Below are positions 7,557 to 16,140 of a DNA stretch of 64,000 nt, piece by piece. The notes beneath the pieces were generated by a model. It made no database searches and was not told where the DNA came from. It worked only from the letters and a program-made list of their open reading frames with translations. Where the stretch lies: contig NZ_JRGM01000138.1 in assembly GCF_000764665.1 (NCBI RefSeq), positions 46,601 to 110,600 on the forward strand. Direction: 5' to 3'. How positions within the stretch are numbered: position 1 is the stretch's first letter; each line of letters begins with the position of its first letter. Position numbers and translations under genes: made by a program. The stretch comes from Aeromonas lacus. Its GTDB lineage: Bacteria > Pseudomonadota > Gammaproteobacteria > Enterobacterales > Aeromonadaceae.

Positions 7557-9869
7557 TCAAGACAACAACCAGCGGCGCAGACGGGCGATATCGCCCGGAT
7601 ATTCCCGGCGCAGCGTCTCAATCCAGTCTTCCACATTCTCCCACCAGGCGGGATGATCTGGGCTCTGGATCAGTTGCGCCGTCTGCTGCAGGCGACGCAG
7701 GCCGATGGAGCCTGCCGCCCCCTTGATCTTGTGCGCCTCCTCCACCACGCCAGCCTGATCCCGCGCGATCATGTTGGAGTCGAGCACCGCCATGTAGTCG
7801 GGCATCATCTTCTCGAACAGCTCGACGCTGGAGAGCAGTACCGGCTTGCCCACGGTATCGGCATAGTCGGTAAGGAAAGGCAGATCCAGCAACGCATCCT
7901 GAGCCACCGCATCAGCCTGCTCGTCCGCCTCGTCGTCGGCCAAATCGGCAAACAGGTGACCAATCACCTCGCGCACCGCCTTCGAGCCGAGCGGCTTGTT
8001 GATCACATCGCGCATGCCGCGATCCAGATAGTACTGGCGATCACCGGTTACATTGGCCGTCAGGGCAACCATGGGCGGCAAACTTTCGCCGTAGCGCTCG
8101 AGCAGGGTTGCCGCCACATCGAACCCGGTCATGTCCGGCAGCTGGATATCGAGCAGGATAAGGTCGAAATCATCCGGGTTGGCCATCGCCAACGCCTGGG
8201 CGCCATCGCGCGCCACCTTGACATGATGGCCGAGCTTGTTCAGCAGGGCACAGGCAACCGTCACATTGAGCTCGACATCCTCTACCAGCAGGATGTCGAG
8301 GGAAGGCATCTCCTCCTCCGTCTCCGGCAACACCTGCTCGACACAGGCGACCTCCAGCTCGGCGGTAAAGCAGGAACCCTCACCCGGCTCGCTATCCACG
8401 TAGAGCTGACCGCCCATGGCCTGTACCAGCTGGCGCGACACAGCGAGGCCGATACCGGTACCGGTAGCGTGCTTCTTGCCCTGCACCTGATAGTACATGG
8501 CGAAAATTTTCTCCTGCTGGGCGCGGGGAATGCCGACGCCGGTATCTTCCACCTCAAAGTGGAGCGCCAGCTTGCCCGGCTCGTCGGCAGGATGGGAGAG
8601 GCAGCGCACGGTAACGCCGCCCTCATCGGTAAACTTGACCGCATTGCCCACCAGATTCCACAGCACCTGACGCAGTCGGGTACCATCCGCCATCACGAAT
8701 TGCGGCATGTCGCCATCGCGATCAAAGTGCAGATAGAGCCCCTTCTGCTCCGCCTGAATACGCGACAGCGTCTCCAGCTCGTCGAGGAACGCGGGCAGGT
8801 CGATCCGGGTTGGCGCGATCTCAAGCCGGCGCCGATCGAGTTTGTCCAGGTCGATGATGTCGTTGAAGATGTTGCCGAGGGTGACCGCACTCAAGTGAAT
8901 GGTCTTGAGCTGCTGGCGCTGGCTCGGGTCGAGGGGGGTATCCATCAGCATGCGGCTCAATCCCACGATGCCATTGAGCGGGGTACGCAGCTCGTGGCTA
9001 ATGGTGGAGATGAAGGTGGTCTTGTCGCGGCTCGCCTTCTCCAGCTTGTCCTGATACTGCTTGCGCTCGGTGATGTCACGGCCAAAACCGAGCAAGCCGA
9101 GCCGCTTGCCGAAGCGGTCGAAGAAGGGCACCTTGCGCAGCTCGAAGTAGGCCTTGCGACCATCGGGGTACTCCAGCCACTGCTCGTAGGTGAGCGGCTC
9201 GTTGCTGGCAAAGACCTGGCGGTCGGTCTCCACCACCTTGTTGGCGATCTCCTGCTTGTAGACGTCAAACGGGGTGAGGCCAATCAGCTCGTTCTCCGCC
9301 TTGCCGGTCAGCTCCTCCATGGCGCGGTTGCAACCGGAGAACTGCTCATCCTCATTGCGGTAGTAAACCAGATCGGGGGAGCAGTCGATAAAGGAGCGCA
9401 GCAGAGCGGTGCGCTCTCCCAGATGAAGCTGGGCTTTCTCCCGCTGGAACACCTCGTTCTCCAGATCCTCGATGGCCTGCAGACGCAGGCTCTCGGCCCG
9501 GTTGGTCTCGGCGATCTGGCTGTTGAGGCGGCTGATGTTCTCCTGCAGCTGGTTGTTGAGCTCGAGATCCCGCTCGCGCATATCCTGCAGCTTGCGCACC
9601 ATCCGGCTCAGCCGCTGGCGGGAATCCTCCAGCTGATCCACCACGATGGAGAGAAAATAGACCGCCCAGGGCGTGACCAGCAGACCAAAAAACACCGAGC
9701 GCACGAAATCGATGACATCGATGCTGCCCCGCAAAAACAGGGTGACCCCCATCTGGATGGCGACCGCCAGCACTATGATGCCGGTGGCCAGAAACATGCT
9801 GAAACGCACCAGACCCAGCTTGGTCATCAGATCGACGTAATATTGCGCCCAGGATTTAATCTGCTTCAT
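7557..9869 (-). CDS. arcB: Aerobic respiration control sensor kinase ArcB
   Basis: ArcB is the inner-membrane tripartite kinase that phosphorylates ArcA under low oxygen. The 770-residue protein has two N-terminal transmembrane helices (about 20-42 and 58-78), a coiled-coil linker (about 79-150) and a PAS domain (about 155-270). It has HisKA His292 (the same number as in E. coli), an HATPase, a receiver with Asp574 in LLDIQLPDM and an HPt domain with His713 in AHKIKGAAGS. The position equivalent to redox-active Cys241 is Tyr (DGRKAYFELRK), while Cys180 is kept and an extra Cys lies at about 163. This may alter quinone-linked silencing. It heads an operon with dgt. Confidence 0.96.
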   Translation of the reverse strand: MKQIKSWAQYYVDLMTKLGLVRFSMFLATGIIVLAVAIQMGVTLFLRGSIDVIDFVRSVFFGLLVTPWAVYFLSIVVDQLEDSRQRLSRMVRKLQDMRERDLELNNQLQENISRLNSQIAETNRAESLRLQAIEDLENEVFQREKAQLHLGERTALLRSFIDCSPDLVYYRNEDEQFSGCNRAMEELTGKAENELIGLTPFDVYKQEIANKVVETDRQVFASNEPLTYEQWLEYPDGRKAYFELRKVPFFDRFGKRLGLLGFGRDITERKQYQDKLEKASRDKTTFISTISHELRTPLNGIVGLSRMLMDTPLDPSQRQQLKTIHLSAVTLGNIFNDIIDLDKLDRRRLEIAPTRIDLPAFLDELETLSRIQAEQKGLYLHFDRDGDMPQFVMADGTRLRQVLWNLVGNAVKFTDEGGVTVRCLSHPADEPGKLALHFEVEDTGVGIPRAQQEKIFAMYYQVQGKKHATGTGIGLAVSRQLVQAMGGQLYVDSEPGEGSCFTAELEVACVEQVLPETEEEMPSLDILLVEDVELNVTVACALLNKLGHHVKVARDGAQALAMANPDDFDLILLDIQLPDMTGFDVAATLLERYGESLPPMVALTANVTGDRQYYLDRGMRDVINKPLGSKAVREVIGHLFADLADDEADEQADAVAQDALLDLPFLTDYADTVGKPVLLSSVELFEKMMPDYMAVLDSNMIARDQAGVVEEAHKIKGAAGSIGLRRLQQTAQLIQSPDHPAWWENVEDWIETLRREYPGDIARLRRWLLS

Positions 9870-10066
9870 CTTGTTGTTTTCTCCCCGATATTCGCCGGAC
9901 AGAATACCAGCACAACGCGCTTAACTCTTGTGTGATAAGCCAATAATTGGAGATTCCTGTATCATATGTGACCATTGCACTCGCCCGGGCAATACCAAGG
10001 TGACATCAGCAGCACGAACATCCCGGGCTTTACACCTCAACAGTTTGATATATCAGGAGTCTTTTG

Positions 10067-11065
10067 ATGCGCAATCTCACCTTGCTGGGTCTCGGCCTGC
10101 TTGCGAGCCACGCTGCATACGCCGATCTGGGCGAAATTCCGCGCCAGTCCGGTTGGTCCGGCTTCCTGTTGGGCGGCGTCAGCGCCACCAGCTACAAGTC
10201 CAACTTCTATGCCGGCGACGACAACCACAGTCGCATCAATGATCTGGGCTCACCGGATAGCGAGAACAAGCTGACTCCGCTGATCAACGCCGATATCCGC
10301 TATACCTTTGCCGATACCCGCACCCAGATCTTCCTCGGTAACCTCATTCAGGATGCCATCCGCTTCGACTTTACTCAGCAGTTCGGTCTGCGTCAGGAGA
10401 TGGGCGACAAGGGGATCGTCGCTACCTCGCTGGTATTCAACGCCATGCCGGTCAAGCTGTGGAGCGATCCTTTTGCCACCGGCGTGGATCGCAGCTCCAC
10501 CGACCTGAAATCCAAAGGGGCGCGTTTCGCCTGGGACAAGATCTGGGGCAGCAACTTCAACGGCAGCATCACCGCCCGCAGCATCGATATGGATGATGAG
10601 CAGAGCGGCCAGCAGTATGACCGGATCCATGGCACTCACTACGCCTCCATGCTGGATCGCAATGGCAAGATGTATGACATGCAGCTCTCCTACAAGTGGA
10701 CCTTCGCCGACGGTCAGGCTCTGGAACCTGCGCTGATCTACAAGCAAGCCAACCTCGATGGCAGTGCCGAGAGCTTCGAAAACACCGGCCTGCAACTGAC
10801 CTATGCCAAGCGTGGCCCCCAGTGGTCCATCGTCAGCAACGTCTATGCCGGCAAGCGCAAGTATGACGAAGCCAACCCCATCTTCGGCCAGCGCGCCGAT
10901 GCGGACGAGTTCGCCATCAACGGCACCTTCTTCTGGCATAGCCTGTTCGGGGTGAAACCACTCAGCGCGACCTTTACCCTCTCCTACGCCAACGCCAGCT
11001 CCGATATCGGCTTCTACGATACCGAAGCGAGCCGCGTCAGCACCGGCCTGCTCTACAACTTCTAA
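10067..11065 (+). CDS. DUF2860 family outer-membrane beta-barrel protein
   Basis: The ATG at 10067 is chosen over the TTG one codon earlier because AGGAG lies 7 nt upstream. The 332-residue product has a signal peptide ending AAYA at about residue 19. The mature part alternates hydrophobic and polar residues and ends in LLYNF, a C-terminal aromatic residue typical of outer-membrane barrels. It resembles DUF2860 proteins of Vibrio, Photobacterium and Aeromonas. Its function is unknown; a porin or surface-exposed barrel is plausible. It is monocistronic with a terminator after the stop. Confidence 0.75.
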   Translation: MRNLTLLGLGLLASHAAYADLGEIPRQSGWSGFLLGGVSATSYKSNFYAGDDNHSRINDLGSPDSENKLTPLINADIRYTFADTRTQIFLGNLIQDAIRFDFTQQFGLRQEMGDKGIVATSLVFNAMPVKLWSDPFATGVDRSSTDLKSKGARFAWDKIWGSNFNGSITARSIDMDDEQSGQQYDRIHGTHYASMLDRNGKMYDMQLSYKWTFADGQALEPALIYKQANLDGSAESFENTGLQLTYAKRGPQWSIVSNVYAGKRKYDEANPIFGQRADADEFAINGTFFWHSLFGVKPLSATFTLSYANASSDIGFYDTEASRVSTGLLYNF

Positions 11066-11087
11066 CAGCAGCAAAGCCGTGATAAAA

Positions 11088-11110
11088 AAGGCCACCCCAT
11101 GGGTGGCCTT
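11088..11110. terminator. Intrinsic terminator between convergent DUF2860 and DUF3334 genes
   Basis: A 10-bp stem (AAGGCCACCC and its complement) with a 3-nt loop. On the minus strand it is followed by six T, so it mainly ends the DUF3334 gene; on the plus strand the tail is weaker (CTTCTCATT). Confidence 0.85.
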
Positions 11111-11133
11111 CTCATTGCTGCCGTAGACCTGCT

Positions 11134-11835
11134 TCAGATACCGAGCGAGTCAAGCAGATCGTCGTGGTCGTTGCTGGCGGCCGGAGCTGCTGCTGGCGCC
11201 GGTTTGGCCGCATCCTGCTTGGCCTGGGCGATCAGGGCATCAGGATCCAGCTCCTCGTGCTCCATCCCTTCATTGTGAATACGGATGAACTCGGTCTTGT
11301 CCATCGCCAGCTCCAGATAGAAGATGTTGTTGCGAGCAGTGAAGAAGGTGACGCGGCGGGATTCCGGGCTGTCGAGATTGGTATCGACGCTCAGCATCAC
11401 CTGCTTGTTGAGGGCCAGCATCTTCGGCTGGTTCTGGGTGATGTGAGTCTGCAGATCGCGGCCCACCTTGACGGTGAAGCTGCCGACGATCTGGTTCATC
11501 AGCTCACCCATCACGTTGCTCACCTCGTCGGAGGTGTGAGAGATGGCGAGATCCTCCTTGGAGAGCCCCATGCTCAGCATGTAGCTCTCGTAGAGTTCCA
11601 TGGCGGCAGCGGCGGAGAAGTTGATCACCACCAGACCGGAGAAGCCGCCATCGAACAGCACGAAGCAGCCGATATCGGGCTTGAGGCAGGTCTTGCTGAT
11701 CCGCTGCACCATACCGGAAAAACGTACCTGACTCATGGTCGCGGCACTCAATACGTCGGTTACCGAGTTGCAAAGGCTGAGCAGTACATCCTCAGTCGTC
11801 AACACGACGTCATCATCGGATCTTGTAACTATCAT
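11134..11835 (-). CDS. DUF3334 family CheX-like protein with CheZ-like C-terminal peptide
   Basis: A 233-residue cytoplasmic protein. Residues 15-190 resemble the CheC/CheX/FliY phosphatase fold. The helix MGELMNQIVGSF contains Glu111 and Asn114 in the ExxN arrangement that CheX uses to dephosphorylate CheY-P. A low-complexity Ala/Pro linker (about 205-222) joins it to the C-terminus DDLLDSLGI, almost identical to the CheZ tail (DDLLDSLGF) that docks on CheY-P. I infer a CheY-P-binding protein or phosphatase acting in chemotaxis or another response-regulator pathway. No chemotaxis genes are adjacent. The DUF3334 name is from memory of the family. Confidence 0.75.
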   Translation of the reverse strand: MIVTRSDDDVVLTTEDVLLSLCNSVTDVLSAATMSQVRFSGMVQRISKTCLKPDIGCFVLFDGGFSGLVVINFSAAAAMELYESYMLSMGLSKEDLAISHTSDEVSNVMGELMNQIVGSFTVKVGRDLQTHITQNQPKMLALNKQVMLSVDTNLDSPESRRVTFFTARNNIFYLELAMDKTEFIRIHNEGMEHEELDPDALIAQAKQDAAKPAPAAAPAASNDHDDLLDSLGI

Positions 11836-11924
11836 GTGTCCTTCCTGAACATCGAGAATGGGCTTATCTATACCATAACTCTAACAGATGGCGCGGCCAG
11901 AAGACTGAAATAGCGACATGCCTC

Positions 11925-12371
11925 TCAGTTGACTCTGTTATCAGTGGCAGCCGGGGTAAATCCGCCCAGATTGCCGAGTCGCGCAAGCCAGCGATCGACC
12001 TCCTGCTGCAGAGTTTCTGGCTGGTATGGAACGGCAGGATGGGCTCCCCAGATGGGGCCAGGCCAGGAAGCATCTGTGGCAAAGCGGGCGACATGATGAA
12101 TGTGCAGCTGCGGCACCAGATTGCCGAGCGCGCCGATGTTGATCTTGTCCGGACTGAGGGCCTGCTCCATCAGCGCCGAGACGGCGCAAGACTCCTGCAT
12201 CAGCTGTTGCTGCTGTTCCGGTGCCAGATGGTGGATCTCGCGCAGGTTGGCCACTCGCGGCACCAGAATCAGCCAGGGGTATTGACTGTCTTTGGCCAGC
12301 AGGACGCGGCAGAGCGGCAGATCGCCAAGCCAGCAGGTATCTGCCTGCAGGCGGGAATGCAATTCAAACAT
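11925..12371 (-). CDS. HIT (histidine triad) family protein
   Basis: The start at 12371 (MFELHSRL) is chosen because GAGG lies 7 nt upstream and because similar proteins begin this way. The product is 148 residues. The HIT core is recognisable (YPWLILVPR near 34-42, GNLVPQLHIHHVARF near 103-117). The usual HxHxH spacing is altered: His-Ile-His-His-Val, so the third His is displaced by one. HIT proteins are small nucleotide hydrolases or transferases; the substrate of this gammaproteobacterial subgroup is unknown. A terminator separates it from the upstream yccT-like gene. Confidence 0.8.
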   Translation of the reverse strand: MFELHSRLQADTCWLGDLPLCRVLLAKDSQYPWLILVPRVANLREIHHLAPEQQQQLMQESCAVSALMEQALSPDKINIGALGNLVPQLHIHHVARFATDASWPGPIWGAHPAVPYQPETLQQEVDRWLARLGNLGGFTPAATDNRVN

Positions 12372-12397
12372 GAACACCTCGTTGAGTACGATAAAGA

Positions 12398-12418
12398 GGG
12401 CATCCGACAGGGATGCCC
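12398..12418 (-). terminator. Terminator of yccT/csgI-like gene
   Basis: A stem of GGGCATCC and its complement with a 5-nt loop, followed on the minus strand by TCTTTATC. It lies between the yccT-like stop and the HIT gene start. Confidence 0.6.
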
Positions 12419-12442
12419 ACGTTACTGCAACGGGCGGCAAAC

Positions 12443-13075
12443 TTAAAGCTGCGGCACGGCCCAACTGATAAAGCGCTTGCGAAGGGCCGGGTCTGCCTTG
12501 AGGAACAGCTGCTGCAACTGCCCTTCCAGCTCGCTGACTGCCACAACAGGTTGAGACCCGCTAGAAACAGCATTGATTGATGGTGCAGCAACCACTCCCG
12601 CCGCCAGCGCCGCCTTGCCACCACTGCGGTTGTATTCAGCCAGTTTCCCGTTCCAATCCACCCCAAGCAGCATGCCGCTGGTCACCAGTGCATCCTGCTG
12701 GATGGCAAGTCCCCGGCCACTCTCCTGCAACGCCACTGCGGGCGATTTGGCATAGGCCTGCATCCCCTGCTCATCGGCCGGTACGCTCGCCACCAGTTGC
12801 AACCGCTGGTTGCTCGCCTGATAGCGCACCACCTGCGGCTCGGAGCGAACCTGCCGGTCATTCTCGCTGCTGCTGCGGCTGGGGATGACCCCCTCGAAAC
12901 GCACCAGCAACTGCTGTTCGCCATCGGTCAGGGTGGCGTGCTGCTCATCCTGCAGCGTGCCACTGCTCACCGCGAGGATGCGGAAATTCTCCGGCACACT
13001 CACCTCGACCGCCGCCTGCACGCAGGCGGTGCCGCACAGCAGCGCCAACCCCGCCCATCTCCAATGCTTGTTCAT
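12443..13075 (-). CDS. DUF2057 (YccT/CsgI-like) periplasmic protein
   Basis: The frame extends further upstream, but MNKHWRWAGLALLCG at 13075 is a clear signal peptide start, with cleavage likely after VQA near residue 24. The 210-residue product has the DUF2057 layout: a short beta-rich N-terminus (VPENFRILAVSSG) and a stretch resembling ...GEQQLLVRFEG. In E. coli the family member YccT (CsgI) inhibits curli assembly in the periplasm. Whether this homologue does so is not shown here, and no csg genes are nearby. The gene ends in its own terminator. Confidence 0.6.
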   Translation of the reverse strand: MNKHWRWAGLALLCGTACVQAAVEVSVPENFRILAVSSGTLQDEQHATLTDGEQQLLVRFEGVIPSRSSSENDRQVRSEPQVVRYQASNQRLQLVASVPADEQGMQAYAKSPAVALQESGRGLAIQQDALVTSGMLLGVDWNGKLAEYNRSGGKAALAAGVVAAPSINAVSSGSQPVVAVSELEGQLQQLFLKADPALRKRFISWAVPQL

Positions 13076-13181
13076 CGCTTCTCGCTTCCAGATGCCGACA
13101 ATGGGCGCAGGGTAGCAGCCGAAGATGACAGAAAAATAACGAAGCCGGGCACCATCAGCGCAGCCGGAGCGATACGCCCTC

Positions 13182-14081
13182 TTACAGCAGATAACGGGGA
13201 TGATCGGCAAACCACTGGGCCAGCACCTGCTTGAACAAGCGGATTTTGCGTGGCACCCGCCGCTGCTGGGCATGCAGCACATGAAGCTGGTGCAGACCGC
13301 TCTGCCACTCGTCGAGCACGGTCACCAGCTCTCCCGCCGCCAGCAGGGCATCCACCGCCACCAGCGGGCATTTGGCATAGCCCATGCCTGCCCGGGCCAG
13401 CTCAATGACGGTGCTGTATTGATTGGCCCTCACCCTGCCCTGGACCAGAATGTGGGCCTCTTCGCCCTTGCGGCTGAAGTGCCACTGCTCCCAGGCCGGA
13501 TTGCTCCCCATGGGCAGGCAGGATAGCCCCCCCAACTCATAGGGCGTTGCCGGTTTCCCCTCCCTTGCCACCAGAGCTGGGCTAGCCACCACCACATCCT
13601 TAAGCCGGCCAAGGGGGAGCGCGACCAGATTGTCCGGCACCTCATTGATGGCGCGCAGGGCGATGTCATTCTCGCCCTGGCTCATGTCGACTACCTGATT
13701 GGTGAAGTTTAGTTCGACCGCAACCCCGGGACAGAGCGTGGCAAAGCGAGCGATCAGCTCGCTCACCATGCGATCGCCGGTGCTGATTGGGCAGGTGAAG
13801 CGCAGTCGTCCGCTATCCTCTTCGGTCAGCGCCTGAATATCCTGCTCCGCCTGCCGTGCCAGCGCGAAGATCTCGCCCGCCTGCAGATAGAGGGTCGATC
13901 CCGCCTCGGTCAGACTGAGCCGGCGGGTGGTACGTTGCAGCAACTGGGCGTTGAGGGAGGACTCCAGTGCGCTGACATGGCGACTCAGCATCCCCTTGCT
14001 CACCCCCAGCGCATCGGCGGCGGCAGAGAAACTGCCCCGCAAAACCACCTCGTAAAAACTGGCCAGATGGGCGATATCCAT
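13182..14081 (-). CDS. LysR-family transcriptional regulator
   Basis: A 299-residue regulator: winged helix-turn-helix at 1-60 (SFSAAADALGVSKGMLSRHVSALE) and a substrate-binding effector domain at about 90-290. The ATG at 14081 has GGAG at 6-nt spacing and is preferred over the upstream ATG and TTG codons. It is of the CrgA/AaeR-like type that often controls a divergent oxidoreductase. Here it is transcribed divergently from an SDR-family gene starting 98 bp away, the likely target. Confidence 0.9.
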   Translation of the reverse strand: MDIAHLASFYEVVLRGSFSAAADALGVSKGMLSRHVSALESSLNAQLLQRTTRRLSLTEAGSTLYLQAGEIFALARQAEQDIQALTEEDSGRLRFTCPISTGDRMVSELIARFATLCPGVAVELNFTNQVVDMSQGENDIALRAINEVPDNLVALPLGRLKDVVVASPALVAREGKPATPYELGGLSCLPMGSNPAWEQWHFSRKGEEAHILVQGRVRANQYSTVIELARAGMGYAKCPLVAVDALLAAGELVTVLDEWQSGLHQLHVLHAQQRRVPRKIRLFKQVLAQWFADHPRYLL

Positions 14082-14178
14082 CATTAGCTCCAATATGGAA
14101 ACAATGGATTTATTTTACGCGCTTTTTCTCTTTTTTTGTTGCACTAGAATCAACACATCCCAACCAGAAGTGACAGAG

Positions 14179-14781
14179 ATGAAGATTGTGATTGTGGGTG
14201 CGTCCGGCACCATAGGTTCTGCCGTCAGCGAATTGCTTGCCAGGGATCATCAGGTGATCCGGGTCGGCCACAGCCAGGGGGATGCCACGGTCGACATGCG
14301 CGATCCCGTCTCCATCAAGGCGCTGTTCGCCAAGCTGGGTCAGTTCGATGCGCTGGTAGTGGCCAGCGGCAGCGCCGCCTTCAATGCCCTGACCGAGATG
14401 ACCGATGAAGAGTGGCAGGTGGGGCTTCAGAGCAAGCTGATGGGCCAGATCAATCTGACCCGTGCCGCCATCCCCCACCTGAGCGACAATGGCTCCATCA
14501 CCCTGATCAGCGGTATTCTGAGCGAGGAACCCATCAACTGGGGCGCCAGTGTCACCACTATCAATGGCGCGATCGAGCACTTCGTCAAAGCGGCCGCCTG
14601 CGAGCTGCCCAGGGGCCTTCGCATCAACGTGGTAAGCCCGACCGTGCTGGCGGAGTCGATGGACAAATACGCCGATTTCTTCCCGGGCTTCGTGCCGGTG
14701 CCCGCCGCCAAAGTGGCGCAGGCCTACAAGAAGTCGGTGCTGGGCATCCAGACCGGTCAGGTGTTCAAGGTCAACGGCTGA
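14179..14781 (+). CDS. Short-chain dehydrogenase-like protein lacking catalytic Tyr/Lys
   Basis: The start at 14179 (MKIVIVGASG) places the nucleotide-binding GASGTIG motif at residues 7-13; the upstream in-frame ATG at 14095 would add an implausible hydrophobic tail. The 200-residue Rossmann protein is shorter than most classical SDRs. The YxxxK site aligns with VTTINGAIEHF, so both catalytic residues appear replaced. This resembles the Lin1944-like SDR subgroup, which is described as lacking the usual active site. It may still bind NAD(P). It is divergent from a LysR gene that probably regulates it. Its substrate is unknown. Confidence 0.8.
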   Translation: MKIVIVGASGTIGSAVSELLARDHQVIRVGHSQGDATVDMRDPVSIKALFAKLGQFDALVVASGSAAFNALTEMTDEEWQVGLQSKLMGQINLTRAAIPHLSDNGSITLISGILSEEPINWGASVTTINGAIEHFVKAAACELPRGLRINVVSPTVLAESMDKYADFFPGFVPVPAAKVAQAYKKSVLGIQTGQVFKVNG

Positions 14782-14807
14782 TCGTCGGGCGCCGGATAGA
14801 AAATAAA

Positions 14808-14830
14808 ACGGGCCCCGCTATGGGGCCCGT
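14808..14830. terminator. Terminator between convergent SDR and purC genes
   Basis: A 9-bp GC-rich stem (ACGGGCCCC and its complement) with a 5-nt loop, preceded by AAAATAAA and followed by CTGTTTCTCTG, so it can work on both strands. Confidence 0.75.
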
Positions 14831-14900
14831 CTGTTTCTCTGTGTCTCTCCTTCGTCATCGGCAAACGTTTGTTTTTCGATGACAAAAAAGAGCGCAACTC

Positions 14901-16004
14901 TTAGTCGATCAGACCGTACTGCGCGCGCAGGATATCGATGATCTCCTGCTTCGGGTTGGCCGACAGCTCCAGCTTGTGGCCGATGATCTTCTCGGCGATC
15001 CCGACGTAGGTGCTGGAGATATTCATCATCACTTCGGTCGGCAGCTTGTTGTCGCGGGCCAGGGCGAAGCGTTCCGGCATGCGGTTCTTGTTGAGCAGGA
15101 TGTCCGGATCCGGGAAGTGGTTGAGCAGCCACTGACGGAAACCCTCTTTCGACTTCTCGACAATCTGGCCGTCGCGCAGGGCGGCGCCATCCCAGATGCG
15201 GGAGCTGTCGGGGGTACCCACTTCATCCATGTAGATCAGCTTTTCGTTGCCAGCGGCATCGTGGACGTAGCCAAACTCGAACTTGGTATCGACAAAGATC
15301 TGATCCAGCTCGGCCAGTGCGTCGCTGATGACGTTGAAGCCCTCTTTGAGCAGCACTTCGTAGCGGTCGATATCGGCTGGCTTGCTGAAGTTGAAGCCCT
15401 TGTAGTGGCGCTCGATATCGGCACGGGATACGTTGACGTCATCGGCTTCCGGCACGCCATCCAGCCCTTTCAGCACGCCCTTGGTGGAGGGGGTGATGAG
15501 GATCTCCGGCAGCTTCTGATCCTTCTTGAGCCCTTCCGGCAGGGTGATGCCGCAGAACTCGCGCTCGCCATCCTTGTAGGCTCGCCACATGGAACCTGTG
15601 ATGTACTGGCGGGCGATCGCCTCGATCATCACCGGACGGGCTTTTTGCACGATCCAGACAAAGGGGTGCGGGATGTCGAGAATGTGGCTGTCGGCCAGCC
15701 CCTTCTCCTTGAACAGCTTGAACCAGTGGCTGGAGATGGCGTTGAGCGCCGCCCCTTTGCCCGGTACGCCGTTCAGCCCGTTCACACCTTGCCAGATGCA
15801 GTCGAAGGCAGAGATCCTGTCGCTGATCACCATGATGGCGAGCGGCGCATCCGCTGGCACGTCATAACCCTTCTCGCGAATGAGACGGGCGCTGTCTGCG
15901 GCGGTCAGCCAGTAGACGCTACGCACTTTACCGGAATGGACAGGCTTATCGGTACGGATCGGCAAATCGTCATTCACCGCCAATACTTGGTCTGCAAGAC
16001 TCAT
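14901..16004 (-). CDS. purC: Phosphoribosylaminoimidazole-succinocarboxamide (SAICAR) synthase
   Basis: This ATP-dependent enzyme joins CAIR and aspartate in step eight of purine biosynthesis. The product is 367 residues, the long form found in Vibrio/Aeromonas rather than the 237-residue E. coli form. Family motifs include [10 protein letters not shown] near the N-terminus, [10 protein letters not shown] (about 60-69), [14 protein letters not shown] and [27 protein letters not shown]. The ATG at 16004 (MSLADQVL) is preferred over a GTG four codons upstream that would abut its ribosome-binding site. bamC upstream ends in a terminator, so purC has its own promoter within 16005-16140. Confidence 0.95.
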   Translation of the reverse strand: MSLADQVLAVNDDLPIRTDKPVHSGKVRSVYWLTAADSARLIREKGYDVPADAPLAIMVISDRISAFDCIWQGVNGLNGVPGKGAALNAISSHWFKLFKEKGLADSHILDIPHPFVWIVQKARPVMIEAIARQYITGSMWRAYKDGEREFCGITLPEGLKKDQKLPEILITPSTKGVLKGLDGVPEADDVNVSRADIERHYKGFNFSKPADIDRYEVLLKEGFNVISDALAELDQIFVDTKFEFGYVHDAAGNEKLIYMDEVGTPDSSRIWDGAALRDGQIVEKSKEGFRQWLLNHFPDPDILLNKNRMPERFALARDNKLPTEVMMNISSTYVGIAEKIIGHKLELSANPKQEIIDILRAQYGLID

Positions 16005-16028
16005 GGCTAATAACACTTCCTGTTTGTG

Positions 16029-16078
16029 GGGGGTAATCAGAGAGGAGCATCAAGCCCCGCTCTCGTTGGGGGTAATCA
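16029..16078. repeat. Two direct repeats of GGGGGTAATCA upstream of purC
   Basis: The 11-mer GGGGGTAATCA occurs at 16029-16039 and 16068-16078, 39 bp apart, in the 160-bp purC leader region. The spacing is near four helical turns, so they could be operator half-sites. No matching regulator is known to me. Confidence 0.5.
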
Positions 16079-16140
16079 ATCCATGCCCTGCACGCCGGCA
16101 TCCACATTGACTGGCTCGCCAGCCGTGCAGAGATAAAAAA

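Noticed and set aside
7344..9935. 863-codon ORF on the plus strand
   Set aside because: It is antisense to arcB and dgt, both certain genes; the protein has no recognisable motifs and is an artefact of GC-rich third positions.
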